Made by a program: the position numbers and the translations under genes. Under the pieces are notes generated by a model. That model ran no database searches. It worked only from the letters and a program-made list of their open reading frames with translations, and was not told where the DNA came from. This document shows, one piece after another, positions 46,413 to 58,936 of a stretch of 64,000 bases of DNA; position 1 is the stretch's first letter, and the number at the start of each line of letters is the position of its first letter. The DNA is from Vitrella brassicaformis (taxonomy: Eukaryota > Sar > Vitrellaceae): assembly GCA_001179505.1 (NCBI GenBank), contig CDMY01000395.1:323894-387893 (forward strand), in the 5' to 3' direction.

Positions 46413-48889
46413 CTAGCACTGGTCGTCATCTGAGTCCTCCTCCGTGCCGTCTCTGTCCTCGATGACCACCGCTTTGGTGCTCTGCGCCGTGGAGCTGTCT
46501 CCCAGCGGATGTAGGTGCAGCTTCCCTGAGCTTGTGAGTTCGTTGGTCAGGCGCCGGTCCAGACAGAGGTCGGTCCGCCAGTGCAGCTTGAGCACTCGCA
46601 GTAAGGCACGCAGCACGGCCTTGGTCTCCTCGGGGTTCTTGATCCACACTGTTGTGGCACAACTCCTGCATAGACGAAGACCCAACACACACAACATCAT
46701 CAAATCGGCCGCTGGCTCGGTGAGTTGTGTGTGTGTGTGTGCGTGTGCGTACCTCGTGGCTCTGTCATTGCCCGTGTTCAGGAACTGGTCTCCCACATGC
46801 AGGCACTCGTGTGGCTTGAGATCGAGGTAGTGCTGCAGACCCAAGACGCCCACGAACTTGTTCCCGACATCCACCCAGCTGTCATTGCCTCCGTTGAAGG
46901 CACAAAACGGCACAGTCAGGCCTGACACACACTCCACACAGACACACGCCTATGAACATGTTTGCAGGCACGCGAGTGTGAGGGCTGACCGGCTTGTCTG
47001 ATGGCGTCTTTGATGCGCAGCACTACTTCGTCCAGAATCTCGCGGCGCAGGCCACCTGCACCCGAACCTTCCGGCACCAGATGACGACCTGCATCAATCA
47101 CATCAGCGCACGGGAGGCCGACGTTTCTGGCTATGTGGCTGCCTTGGATCTCCGTACCTTCGTATCCCCCAGGTACGATGCCAACAGCCTTCTCCTTTCG
47201 GATGAGCTTGACGCGCAACTTGAGGTCTTTCATCGCATCCTCCATGGTGCTCTGATAACAGACAGAAAAAGACACACGGCACTGCGGAGCTAGGTATGCC
47301 TGGACCCCTCATGGCTGTGCTGCCCGCGCGTGCCTGTGCTAGGTCCAGCAGAGTTTTGCACTGGGCTTCGTCGAATCGGAAGCCCGGCTGGAGGGGCTTC
47401 CACTCGTCCTCAAACACAGGGCTCAAGTGGTAGTCATCAGAGCCGTTGCACCTGACACAGACACCAGCAGCAGCAGCAGCAGCAGAACAACACGACACGG
47501 CACTCACCACATGACGTGACACATGCCATCTAGCTAGCTGTCCACACACTCACCGGAACAGGAAGTTGCACTCGGCCCCGAGGACGAAGAACCTGGATAC
47601 GACGTGGGGCTTAATCTTCTGCTGACGAAAGAAGTCCAGCAGACCTCTTATCCGGCCTTCGTACTTCTCGTGGTCATAACCGTAACCTACGCGTGACACT
47701 ATGATCCACACAATCACACAGATGGCGTTGGTCATTTGTGTGTGCTGTGCGAAGTGGACCTGCTGCAGTGACGAGGGCAATGTTGACGTTGCTCTTGAGG
47801 AGCTGGGTGAGAAAGGAGGCCAGCTTCACTACACACACACACACATACACACATGGCCATCAAGGTGAGATGTGTGTGTGTGTGTATGGGAGCTGAGCTT
47901 CGTGCCTTACTTACCGTCATTGAAGAACTGTCCATCCGAGTAGAGCGTCTCGTCGCCATCAAATGTGATCAGACGCACACTGTCGCGCAGCGCCAACACC
48001 TACACGCGCCCGCGAGTGCATACACACCACACACCAAGAGTGAGTGGATGGGGCTGAAACGACTATGCACTGCACTGCCTTGATTTGTTTCGTGACTGAC
48101 CTGCGCCACATTCAGTATGTGTCGGACCTCATCAGTGGACGGGCCAACGAACTGGCGGGACGTCATGCAGTACTTGCTGTCATAGATGTCAAACGCCTGC
48201 GCCCATCCGCCCATCCATCCATCCATCCATCCATTTATGCGCCCATCGTGCAAACAGCGGACGCACCTTGACGAGGGGCAGTGGCGTGAAGAAGTCAGCT
48301 ACGCCCCTGCACAGCTGGGCCAGCCTGGTTTGGGCCCTCTGGTCTTCAGGAGCGGCACGGTAGTCATCTGACAACCAACAGTCAGACAGACGAGCACACA
48401 GCAATGAATGAACTGTTGAACCCACCGGCTTTGTCCGCGATGATTCAGTGACTCACCGATGAGGTTTTGGAAGCACTGGAATGTGTATCTTGACTGCTGC
48501 GTCCGCTCATCTTTGGTCGTATTGATGAGGAACACGTTATGCAGCGCACCTCGAATGGCCTCAACCAAGCTACTGCAGGCAGAAAGGCGGCGCACAGGCA
48601 GAGAAACACACCGGGGCTTCAAGTTCTTGACGTATTGTTCGCTCCATGTGTGCTGACTCACTCGGTTTGGAGTCCTCTGTCTGCGGTGTTGATTGGGTCG
48701 GGGCCGGTAAGGGAAGGAAGAGAGGCACTGCTCACTGACAAAGCCATGAGATGAGATCAAAACGAAAAAACTGCTGCTTCTTTCTCGGGCGGAGAGAGTT
48801 AGGATTGAACACAACACGGATGCAAGCATGCATGGTTCACTATACAGTGGGAGGCCAACGAACTTCTCCAGCTCATACACGTGTGTCAT
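46413..48889 (-). CDS. ISN1: IMP-specific 5'-nucleotidase (ISN1 family)
   Basis: About ten minus-strand exons end at TAG 46413. Landmarks in order are SRQFVGPSTDEVRHILNVAQ, then the HAD-type nucleophile motif LITFDGDETLYSDGQ with both Asp. These are followed by LLKSNVNIALVTAAGYGYD, LGAECNFLFRCNGSDDYHL, KAVGIVPGGYEG, VPFCAFNGGNDSWVDVGNK and HVGDQFLNTGNDRATR (the second acidic HAD motif). ISN1 is a cytosolic enzyme that hydrolyses IMP to inosine in purine salvage, known from fungi, apicomplexans and some algae. The N-terminal ~60 residues, starting at the ATG at 48889 (MTHVYELEKFVGL), are less certain. That ATG directly abuts the stop codon of the upstream gene, so transcription or translation of the pair may be linked, or the true start is further in. 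Confidence 0.88.
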
Positions 48890-50204
48890 TCATGCATAGT
48901 CCAAAGAGTCCCAGTCAAAGGATGCCGGGAAGGCACGCTCAGGAGGAATCACAACTAGCATCACACTCCTTGCCTGTTCGAAGCACAGACGCACACGCGA
49001 CCCAGGCAAATCCCAATACACACGGCCCTCATCCCTCTCTCTTGCATCCTGGGCCTCCACCAGTGCTGACAGCCACCTCTCTGCCTCAGACAAAGGCAGG
49101 CGGCACATGACTGTCGGGTCTTCACTCAGCGGCTCGGCGAGAGGGGCCGGACTGAGATAGGGATTGCCTCCGATGCACAGAACGACCGGCTCGCGGGCCT
49201 CTTCTCCATCATTGGCTGCGTCTATCCATTGCTGACAAAGACCCTGAAGAAATACGGTGACACGCGAACACTTAGCCTTCCCTGTCTGTGCTGTGCGCAT
49301 AGCTGCTCACTTGAACGAGTGTGTGGGCCTCTCCAGCAGTCGAGCACCGCAGAGCCACCACACGGCCCTCACGAATGTCCGCAGTGACGTCGCCGACCAA
49401 GTCGATTGTCGCTTTGTCGATCATGACGATGGGCGAAACGCTGCGGCGGTCGTGACATATGCCGGCCACAGAAAGAGCAGCCACAAAGGTGTCGGGACTC
49501 GGCAGGATCTCAAGCCTGCAGCCATTGTCGTCTTCTGTGAGAGTCTGTGTGATCGATGCCACGCACTGAGCCAGCCGGCCTTCTTGTTGCCCAACTCCAA
49601 GAGACTCGTTTCCACAGTAGAGCAGGAACACCGACACACGGCGGCCGTCAGAACTCGTCGCCTCCTCCAGCACCGCCTCGAGAGAGAGCCGATCGGCCAC
49701 AGTCTCTCCACCCTCAAGGCGCACCAGCTCGGCTTCCCTCCCATCTTCATCACATAAGAAGGCCAACACAGTCTTCTGAGTCGTCCCCCGCATCGCAGCT
49801 CCCAGCAGGCGACCCACAGACGGTGGGCAGCGCAGACAAAGAGTGTTGCCGCCCTCCTCGAACGTATCTCCGACGACGATGACGTGTGAGGCCTCGAGCA
49901 GCTGCAGAGCCCGGAGCGACACATCAGCGGCGTGGCTCAGCTCATCGGGGCACACATAGAGGTGCAGCAGACGGCAGGGGCCAGACGACGGTGCTTGCAG
50001 AGAGCTCCCCCGACGCTTCTTGCCCCTCTTGGCAGACATCGTGGGGTGCCATCTTCCCCGCAATGAAGCCGGACGGTTGCGAATGGTAGGCGAGACGAAT
50101 GCAGCAGCTGTAGAGCCTGTCCGCAGCGGCAGAAGCGTCATGGCTGAGGAGGGCGAAGGCGTTTGCCGCCCGGTGAGTGCCAGCACGAAGATCTTCCATT
50201 GCAT
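48890..50204 (-). CDS. Tetrapyrrole methylase/RsmI-like protein, probably organelle-targeted
   Basis: Two minus-strand exons, 50204-49311 and 49243-48890 (TGA), encode 415 residues. After a Ser/Arg/Thr-rich leader that could be a transit peptide, LHLYVCPDELSHAADVSLRA and LEASHVIVVGDTFEEG follow the N-terminal pattern of RsmI and other tetrapyrrole-methylase-fold SAM enzymes (LY-VATPIGN-, -TLRAL-L-, -I--EDTR). The normally conserved TPIGN and EDTR are replaced by CPDEL and GDTFE, so the protein is divergent and may be inactive. RsmI methylates the ribose of C1402 in small-subunit rRNA. The C-terminal exon (VVLCIGGNPYLSPAPLAEPL) is not diagnostic. The stop codon is followed at once by the ATG of the ISN1 gene. 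Confidence 0.45.
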
Positions 50205-50518
50205 CCGGCGTCAGACTTCCGTCGTGCCGCTTCTGGTCATCAAGCTGATCTCCATCAATCACGACCGAGCAGTTTCACGCAACGCCCTAGGCCCAACTTA
50301 ACACACCTCTGGTGGTATGCACAGTAGCAGATATGAGATGCACACACCACCAGACACGCAGCCCGCCCTGCCGCCCGCCCGCCCGCCAGACAGTCAGTCA
50401 GTCAGCTACTTCTGTGGGGTTCCTTGGCGCCAGTCAGCCTGCAGAACACACTCAACACCCACACAATCCGTACCACCAGGTACTCTCTGCATCATCGGGG
50501 TGGTTCCCCACCCCGTAC
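50205..50518. other. Intergenic region
   Basis: GCCC and CAGT short tandem units near 50370-50405; no gene seen. Confidence 0.5.
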
Positions 50519-52237
50519 CTAAGGCGCCTGGCCGTCGAGCACGATGGGTGCGATGGGACCGAGGATGCGACGGACTTTGGCGGCAGTCAGGGGGAATCGC
50601 TGGGCGAAGGGGGCGTCATGAGGGACACCTGCTGCTGGGGCCTCGCTGGTTGTGATGATGACGTGCACTGCATGCAGACAACAGGAGAGCAGATGATTAG
50701 ACGACACGACAGCATGAGGATGTGTTGTCAACGTGAATGCGTACCGTCCTGGTTGTCAGCTGGGAGAAGGACAAAGGAAATGTATGCGATGAACGGGTCG
50801 GCGGCCGTCATCAGCACATGCGACCGCGCACAGGTCCCACTGGCCGCCTCAAATGCCGTCACGTCTGAGCACTCGTCAAGGGCCGTGTGTGGTGATCGAG
50901 TCATGATGCGGTCGAGGTGGCCCCCACGCACACGACTGACAGACACATCAATAACGCACCACCTAGCCATTTGCCCTCTCATTAGCTGCCGTCCATCCAC
51001 TCACCGGTCCACCACTACCGTTGGCGAGTGGTTGAAGCCGCCCACAGCCAACACCTGGTGACTAGCAGCAGATGCTTCAGCATGGAACTCGCCGATGCGT
51101 CAACGGGCCCATTGTTGACACCAACTGTCGCCCAGCCCACACCGTTCTGCCACTGAATGTTGTGGCGGACGGGCGGGTCGTGTGGCTTGGCGTGGTGGGT
51201 GAAGGGGTGCTGCGAGAAGGGATGGACGGGGCGGTTGGGCTGGGGGAGGGGCGGGTTGATCGTGATGATGAAGCCGGGCTGATTGCGGATGATCCGGAGC
51301 TCGTTGTTGTGGCGAAACAGCTCGAGTGTGCCGTCTTGCTGGCCAGTGGGGCGGCGAAAGGCCACACGCCGGCCGACGAGCATCCACTGGGCACAGAAAC
51401 GGGGCAGCGCCAAGAAGTCCTGAATGAAGACCACACACTCCAACATCCAGCAGCTCGCCTATTGCCTCTTCTGTGTGTCGTGTCTACCGCCTTGGTGGCG
51501 TGTGTCGGCAGGTCTCCAGCAGTCATAGTGACCGGCAGCTGGCAATAGCCGCAGTGCTCCGAGAGTCTCAGTGTGTCGGCCACCTCCCGCCAGCCGCCCT
51601 CGCCCCCCTCCTCCACCACCCACATGGCCTTCATCACATCGCCGTGGCTCAGCTGATCGTCGAACTGCACCACACCACTCAGCCCCACCCGCTCGATGGC
51701 CTTCGGCAGCCGAAGGCGGCGGACGATCGGCCGGAGGGCATTTTTGATGGGTCGGGCTGTCGACTTGAGGTGGGCGACGGCGGTAAGGTCAGACAGCTCC
51801 AGGATGACGCTCATGGGGTTGGCGGGAATGTCAGTCAGGTGCAACCGTCGCGCTTGATGACACACAGACAGAAGGACATGCACACAACACAGCACATAAG
51901 AGGTGCACACCACATCAGTGTGGGTCTTGTGTTTGTGCCTGCCTGTGGTCACTCCCCCACTCACATGTGTGCGGCGATGTCTTGTGAGTGCGATGGTCGA
52001 GTTGATGGTCTCTGCCAACTCGGCCAGCACGTTCGACACAGCAGCAAATTGACGACTCACCTTGGCCACCATCTGACGAATGAATCAACACGACGAGAGC
52101 AACGCCAAGCAAAGGAGACTCCACAGACACACAGAGGGCCTTGTGGTGTGTGGTGTGCTTGGCAGCCTGCCGCACTAGTGGTGCCATCGAAGCAGCGGTG
52201 TCCATCTGCAGAAGTTGGTCGATGCAGCTGTTGACCT

Positions 52238-52269
<32 letters not shown>

Positions 52270-52522
52270 AGCAGCCGATGAGCTTTGGATGCACTGCATG
52301 GAATGGACGAGTCGGTTGTGTGTTGGTCAGCTGATACCTGAGCCTGCTTCGTCCGATAGCCTTCCACCTGGGGCAGCAGCTGCGCCCGTATCACCGCGCT
52401 CATCTGCACCAAACCGAATGACAAACCACACACAGACAGCACAAGTGATTCACGTCATGATGTAGGGATTTGCCTGGCCTGCAGCTCCCTCTTCTCACCT
52501 GGGCGGCGGCACTGGCAGCCAT
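50519..52522 (-). pseudogene. Dispersed family copy 3 (F-box-like), -1 frameshift and shifted splice acceptor
   Basis: Eight exons collinear with copies 1 and 2: 52522-52499, 52403-52338, 52235-52176, 52072-51965, 51853-51488, 51419-51005, 50935-50745 and 50667-50519 (TAG). Exon 6 is 415 nt rather than 416; one base is missing near 51051-51080, so the frame is lost after SMLKHLLL. The acceptor of exon 5 reads CAAG where copies 1 and 2 read CAGG. The only AG is therefore moved one base into the exon, which would shift the frame again. Exons 7 and 8 remain open (SRVRGGHLDRIMTRSPHTAL). A disabled copy is the simplest reading. Confidence 0.6.
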
Positions 52523-52618
52523 CGTGCGACCAAGTCGCGAAAGCTATGGATCGGAGTGCTGTCTTGCGGCTTCAACGGGCTCTTCACGCCATGATACACT
52601 CTGTGAAAGAGAGCTCAA

Positions 52619-52627
52619 AAGCTCGCA
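52619..52627 (-). promoter_or_regulatory. Candidate promoter element AAGCTCGCA
   Basis: About 97 bp upstream of copy 3, followed by a second GAGCTCGCA at 52631. It lies in a divergent promoter with the U-box-like gene at 52772. Confidence 0.35.
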
Positions 52628-52771
52628 GTTGAGCTCGCAAGGCAGGGGAGAGGAAAGGAAGGAAGGAGGGCCCTCCCGAGCCATTCTGGTGTTTCTGATA
52701 CAGCACTGTCGTTCAACTGCAACAATAACGTCTTCAGGTGACCCAGATTCAACAAGCCACCGGGGATTGGC

Positions 52772-53845
52772 ATGGCAGCACGCTATGTCCGTCGTGTTTC
52801 GTGTCTGGTCCATCAGATGAATGAGTCGCCAAGTGCGAGTGAGGAGTCGCTGTCGCTCATGGGCATGATGTGGCGAGCGGTGCGGAGCATAGCCATCGCG
52901 TTTGCGCAGGAGCTGGCGGTCGAGAGCATCTGCCAGGCCGTCTGCCGATGCATGCCCTCGCTGCCCAGAAGCCACAAGGGACAAATCAAACGGATGCTCC
53001 ACGCGGTGAGTGGGTGACACAGCGACACACACACAACATAAGAAGGAAGAGTGTGCCACCACTCCCCCACCGCTTCTTGTGTGTGTGTGTGTGTGTGTTT
53101 GATGCAGGTGTTGAATTCCATCGGTCGCGGCCACCGTCGTCAGGCGTGGCGTTCGCTCCGCAGCATCGCACTGCTCGTCCAGCCGCACGTTGAGACCGTC
53201 GAGAACGCCGAGATTCTCGCCATACTTATACAGCTCCTGCCGTCCGACTTCGTCGAGCCCCCCATGCCAGACGACGCCGCAGCCAGTAGTGCGCCGTCGA
53301 GCAGCAGCAGCAGCGGTGTCCACTGCTCGCCCTCAGCTTCATCTTCATCAGCAGCGTGGATCGAGAACCCTTCTGCCAGCTACGGGTACAATCCCGACCA
53401 CTCAGCGAGGCGGGACGACGTCCACCATGACGCCACACACGCCCATGCGTCGCCATCAGCCACATCTGCCCTCGACCAGCGGCTGACGAACCGGTACGGC
53501 ATCACGGCGTCTTCGGTGAGAGCCCTTCCAGCGAGGCGGAAGCGGGCCCTGCTGAGTGCGTTGGACAGCCAGCTGGGCGAGAACCTGCCGGCGGTGGAGC
53601 CCATCAGCTGCCCCATCACGCTCGACGAGCTGTTCGACCCCGCCACCAAACACGTCAAGAACGATGTGGTGGTGATATTTGAGGACGACCAGGCCAGGGG
53701 CGGCACGCACTGCTACTTTTTCAAGGGCGAGGCGCTGCTCGAGTGGTTCAACGAGGGCACGGCAAACACCGCCATCAACCCACTCACACGCAGCGAGATA
53801 CTCGCGTCCAACTTCTGCAGACTCTCCGGCACACCACGGAATTGA
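52772..53845 (+). CDS. U-box-like domain protein
   Basis: Two exons, 52772-53005 and 53108-53845 (TGA), encode 323 residues. The N-terminal third is helical (SLMGMMWRAVRSIAIAFAQE; RRQAWRSLRSIALLVQPHVE). A Ser/Ala-rich disordered middle follows. The C-terminus reads ISCPITLDELFDP, then VVVIFEDD, HCYFFKGEALLEWFNEG and INPLTRSEI. This follows the U-box plan (CPIT-x-DP, hydrophobic strands, helix, NP-x-T) found in E2-binding ubiquitin ligases and in Nse2/PIAS-type relatives. Ligase activity is an inference. The helical N-terminus could bind substrates or other proteins. Confidence 0.5.
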
Positions 53846-54471
53846 AAGACATATCACGGAGAGGGAGGGAGGGAGGGAGGGGGGGCCGGCTGTTGCTGCT
53901 GGTGGGTTGGGGGGCGGGGGGTGATGTGTACACAGAGGGCATTTTTCGTGCTTCCGAGATGGAGCGCTAGACTTCCTTATGTGGGGCGTGCGTGGTGATG
54001 TGCTAATTCGTCTTGATGTGGGCAGGGCTGCTCGGAGGGCGCTGTTTCTCCTCGTGCAGCATATCACGTTTGGGATGTGTCGGCTGAGACGCATTCAAAC
54101 GAGATGTGCTGATTGGAGGGGCAACAGCGTCTTTCAGACGCCCTGCAGACCATGAGCCTTGGCGAGCATCTCAGTGACCTGACTGACGAGCCCGTGTCAA
54201 TGGATAGTCGGACTTCGTCTGTTTTGCTGAATCGAGTGCGTGTGTGTTGCAGGCAGAACTAACGACGCATTCGAGCAAGAAATGAGTCAGTCCCTGATTC
54301 AAGCAAAGCAGTCCAAACCGCCACCCACATACCACTGTCTGGCTTACACAACACAACATAACACACGATGGATGGAATGGGAGCATCCACGCCACGCACG
54401 AGTGTCCACACACACATGCATAGCAGAGGCAAGGCAAGGCAAGGCAAGGTAAGGCATCTATCTAAGTGTGC
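53846..54471. other. Intergenic region between convergent genes
   Basis: A GGGA-rich tract at about 53860-53882; no gene seen. Confidence 0.5.
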
Positions 54472-57400
54472 TCATCTAACACCATCATAGTATGACCTTC
54501 TAGGCGGGCCGCCCCCTCTCCCTCCCCGCCCCCCTCGGCCCCTCCCCCACTCACGGGGACCTAGACCATCATCGTAGCTAAATGGAGGAGCTCTGGGAGG
54601 CTGCATGGGCCCATCCATCCCACCATCCATCTGCATCATCGGTGGTCGCTGGCCGACAGCCTGGGCCAGCCCAAGCCCAGGGATCATGGCGGGGTTGGGT
54701 GCGGGGCGACTCGGCGATCCTGAAGAATGATTGTCGTGGCTGTCGGGAGGCGGCGGTGGAGGTGGGGGCGGGACAGAACGCCCTGGCAGGTCCCACCCAC
54801 GTTGCTGCGGCGGCCGCCAGGGCCTGTCAATTGGCGACTCACCCTTTGGTCCTTCGTGCCACGGAGCTGGCGTTGGTCCTTCGTGCCATGGGGCTGGCCG
54901 AGGGCCGCGGGGGTACTCCCTCCCGTCTCTCATGGGCGGGCTATGCATGCCTGGTCCTCTCATGTCGTCAGGGGGCGGGGGAGGGGGAGGCCGCATGCGG
55001 GGCGACCATACACGACCTCTGCCGGGCCGGAAGGTGAGCGACGGAGGGGGAGGAGGGCCTCTGAGTTGAGTGACAAAGGCAAAACGCCAATCAGTAAGAC
55101 ACTCATGATCATTTGTTCTTGTCTGTCTGTGTCCTTCCTGCCTTACCCGTGCATTAGACTGTCGTCGTGTGGACGCGGGTAGCGCGACTCCATGATCGCC
55201 TCACGCAGGGGCGGATATCCCCCACCAGCGTCCATATGCGGCTCGACACCGCGCCTCTGCGGCTCGAATCGCAGCAGTGCCTCGTTCGGTGGGTGATGGT
55301 AAGGGCCCGGCACTGCAGGTGGTGTGTGGGAGATGGAAGGGGCGGGAGGCGGCATTGGTGGCTGCACGTTCGCCTGTGCGCCTTGTGTGACCAGCGTCAG
55401 CAGCGCCGTGGCGAGCTCTGGCGGTACGTTGAGGGGCAGAGAGGGGTCCAGACCGACACTCGTTGCCAAAGGAGATGGGGGTGGTGGTGGCTGTGTCGCT
55501 CCGATGACTGTGGGTATGGGGCTGGGCTGGCTCGCTGATGGTTGGGGTGCAGCGGGGCCATCGGTCCATTGGCGTTTGCGGCGGCGTGACGCGCCGCCCT
55601 CTTTGTCCTTCTTGCCGTTGTCAGCAGGAGCCCCTGAGCCGTTCCCTGACATCATTGCAATGGCAGCACACACACAATGGGCGTGGGTGGAGGGAGGGGC
55701 CCAGCCATGCCCGCTCTCTTCCTCACCTGTCGTGGCGCCCGTGTCAGGTCCGTCGGCTGTCGCGGCCCCTCCTGCTGTTGCTGTTGCTGCCTCTATGCCG
55801 AGCATTTCGTCGGCCACCAGCGGTGGGATCTTGCCGCTCGTCATCAGCATGTACATCTCCATCAGCTGCCCGTCCAGCACCTCCTTGGGCGCGCGATCGG
55901 TCGGGGGGTCGGGGGGCTTCGGCAGAAGCGACGACTTGCTCGTGTCGTCCTCCCTCTTGCTCTCGTCGGCGGTGGCCGCCTTCGCCTTGTCAGGCGAGCC
56001 GTCTCGTTTGCTGACCGCGGCTTTGGTGGGCGAGGTGGCCATGTCCACCATGCCGCCGCCGTAAGCTCCATCATCCGCTCCGAAGCCCATGGTGATGTCG
56101 TCACTCTTCTGCGATGGGAGCCGCTCCAGCTGCCTCTGGTGGCTATTGGGCGCGTCCTGCTGGGCTGCCTCACCGTTCTTGTCGTCTTGTGGCGTGTGTG
56201 CTGGGGCCAGTGGAGCGTCGGCCTCTGGTGCTAGTGCTGGTATGGCGGATGGGGCCTCCTTGGTTGCTGCTGCTGCTGCTGCTGCTGAAGGGGTGTCAGC
56301 TGATGGGGCCTTGTCGGCGCCGTTTTGGTCGTCCTCGATGGGGACGCTGCCGCACACCACCAAATGCGCCTTCAGGTGACTACGGAGACACACACACACA
56401 CACACAGACACAATGCAGGGCAAGAATGTCGTGTGTGTCCTCCCTCATGTGTGCTGCTCCCTCCTGTCCGGCACGGCTTGGGGCTTGGCTTACTGTTGGA
56501 CGTCTCCGATTTTGAGTGAGTGGCAGTGGAATAGCTGCTCCAGCTGCTCGTCGGCGCCGCACAGCACGACCTGATGGCAGACGAACGACGACACACATAA
56601 AGAGATATATTGCAGAGATCGCGGCGTGGCGGCAAGGTCTTACGTTTGGATGTCCCGGCATCATGAGGTTCTTGCTCTGGCAGTGATCGCGGAAACGCTG
56701 CAGACACGAGAGAGACAGACACAAGCATGGAACAAGGGCAGACGACGAGATGAGATGCGTGTGCTGTGCGCTCAAGATTCCCACCTTGAGTATGACGTCT
56801 AGTATGCCCCCCTCTATGCCCAAGATGGCCTGCACCTCATCTGACAACCTGACACAACCAACATGCAGCGCACACACACACACACACACACCGCCATGAC
56901 AAACAGACACCTATGGCCGTTTCCCCCCTCGCGGATCCGTTCACTCACTTGTAGACGGCCTGGTGGCCGGGAGGGACGGTGACGGTCTTGGACTTCCGCT
57001 GCTTGGCCTTGCTCTTGGCCTTCAGGCTCACGCCTGCTGCCAATGCGCCCCTCCCAGGGGAGCCCGTCACCGACCCCTCAGACGAGCCCGCACCAATCAC
57101 AGCTGAGGAAGACTGACCACCGCCCGTCTGGCACAGACACACACACACACACACACACATGTAAGTATCTCTGCTGTGCTTTGCGTGCGGTGGTGGATTG
57201 GGTGCACGGCATAGGATGCTCACCCCAGAGTCGCTGGCGAGCAGTCTCTTGGCTGTCTGCAGGTCGGTGCTCTTCTGCTGCAGGCCCTCCTTGACGGCCA
57301 GCAGGAAGGCATCGGTGGGCAGACCCGCACTCACCGCCTTGGCCGACAACGCCGTCACCCAGCCGCGCAACTCGCTCTCCAGGAACGGCTACATCCAAGC

Positions 57401-58904
57401 AACGTAGGAGCATTCTCACATGGCGTCTCTCTCTCTCTCTCTCCTTCTTACTTGGTTGGACACTTGTGTGATTCGAACGGGCTGCGTCGAGTCGTTGACG
57501 CGTATCTCGATGAAAAAGGCCACTGTGGACTCGTCGACGCGATACGGGGGAGACTCCGCCAGACCTGAAGCAGTCAGGCCACCACTCAAGTGACAGGACT
57601 GAGAAGAGCCGCATATTCCGCCGGCCTACTAACCTGTGATTTCGGCGATTTCGAATGTGTTGACGTTGGTGCCGGGCTTGGGGGGGCCACTCACCACACG
57701 AGCTAGAGCTGCAGGCAGACACACACACACACACACACACAAATGCAAGATTGGCCCCTCCTTGGGGCTTCCCTCCCTGCTCACCTCCTGTGGTGCACTG
57801 GCGAGCCGTGACCACAGGCAGCTGCAGGAACCTGAGAAGCACCATCCCATTATCCAAGGCACACACACAGAGGCACCATGCACCACCAAGCCTAGCCTGT
57901 TCTGTCTTCCCGTTTCCCTCCCATTTGCGTCCCCCTCACCCACCTAGTCAGGTCGGCTCGCGAGAGTCTGAGCTCCTCGATGAAACCCAGCCCAAAAGGC
58001 AGACTCTCGGCTGCAGCCCCTTCGCCGCCGCCTACGGCAGTCGGCTGCTGTCCGCCCCCCTGCTGCTTGACCGCCATGCTCTGCTGAAAGACGCTCTGCA
58101 GGGCCCGCTGCATCTCGTCTGCACTCATCATCTCGCAGATCGCCGCACCGGTGTCATTGTCGACGGGCGACCACCTCGGCTCCTCCCTACTGCCGTCTCT
58201 ATCTCTAACAACGCCATGGCGGCCATGCCGCTCCCTCTCCCTGTCCCTCTCTCTGGGCGGTCGGTCCCTCTCCCTCTCTCTGTCCCGATCTCGAGACCGA
58301 TCTCGGTCTCGCACCCACTCTCTGTCTCGCAGGTCCCTGTCACGGCTGCGGCTCCTGCGGCTCCTCGCGTCACGCTCACTCCAACGCCTATCACGCCCTC
58401 GTGGGCTGAACCGCTGCCGGTCTCGGCCACGGTCACGGCCTCGGTCCCTGTCACGGTCACGGAACGGCGGCCGGTCGTCCCTCCTGTCGCAGAAGCGCTC
58501 ACGTGAGCCCGATGAACGCATTGGCTCGCGGAGGTCACGATCACGGTCGTTGGGTCGATCTGGCGGCGAGGGGTATGGCTGTGGTGGGGGCTGTTGCTGT
58601 GGCTGTGATGGAGCCTCCGGCTGCTCGGGGGCCGATGACGCAGCTGCGGATGAAGACGCCACCTAAACACAAAGAGGAGAGGAGGAGAGGCACAGGCAAG
58701 AGTCTTCTTCTTGAATGCGGTGCGTCTTGTGTGTCCCTACCGACCTGTGCTTGTTGCGACATGGCTGCCGTTCCCTGTGGAAGTGGCGGTGGCGGTGGCG
58801 GGGGAGGCGGTGTGGGCTTGACAGCAGCTGGCTGGGGAGAGACCGATACGCCAGTGGCCACCCTACCAGCTGGGGTCGGCGTCGTACCAGTAGGCTTGCG
58901 TTTC

Positions 58905-58936
<32 letters not shown>

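Noticed and set aside
5066-52522. The three-copy family as a transposable element
   Set aside because: No terminal repeats, target-site duplications, transposase or reverse transcriptase were seen, and introns are retained; segmental duplication fits better.
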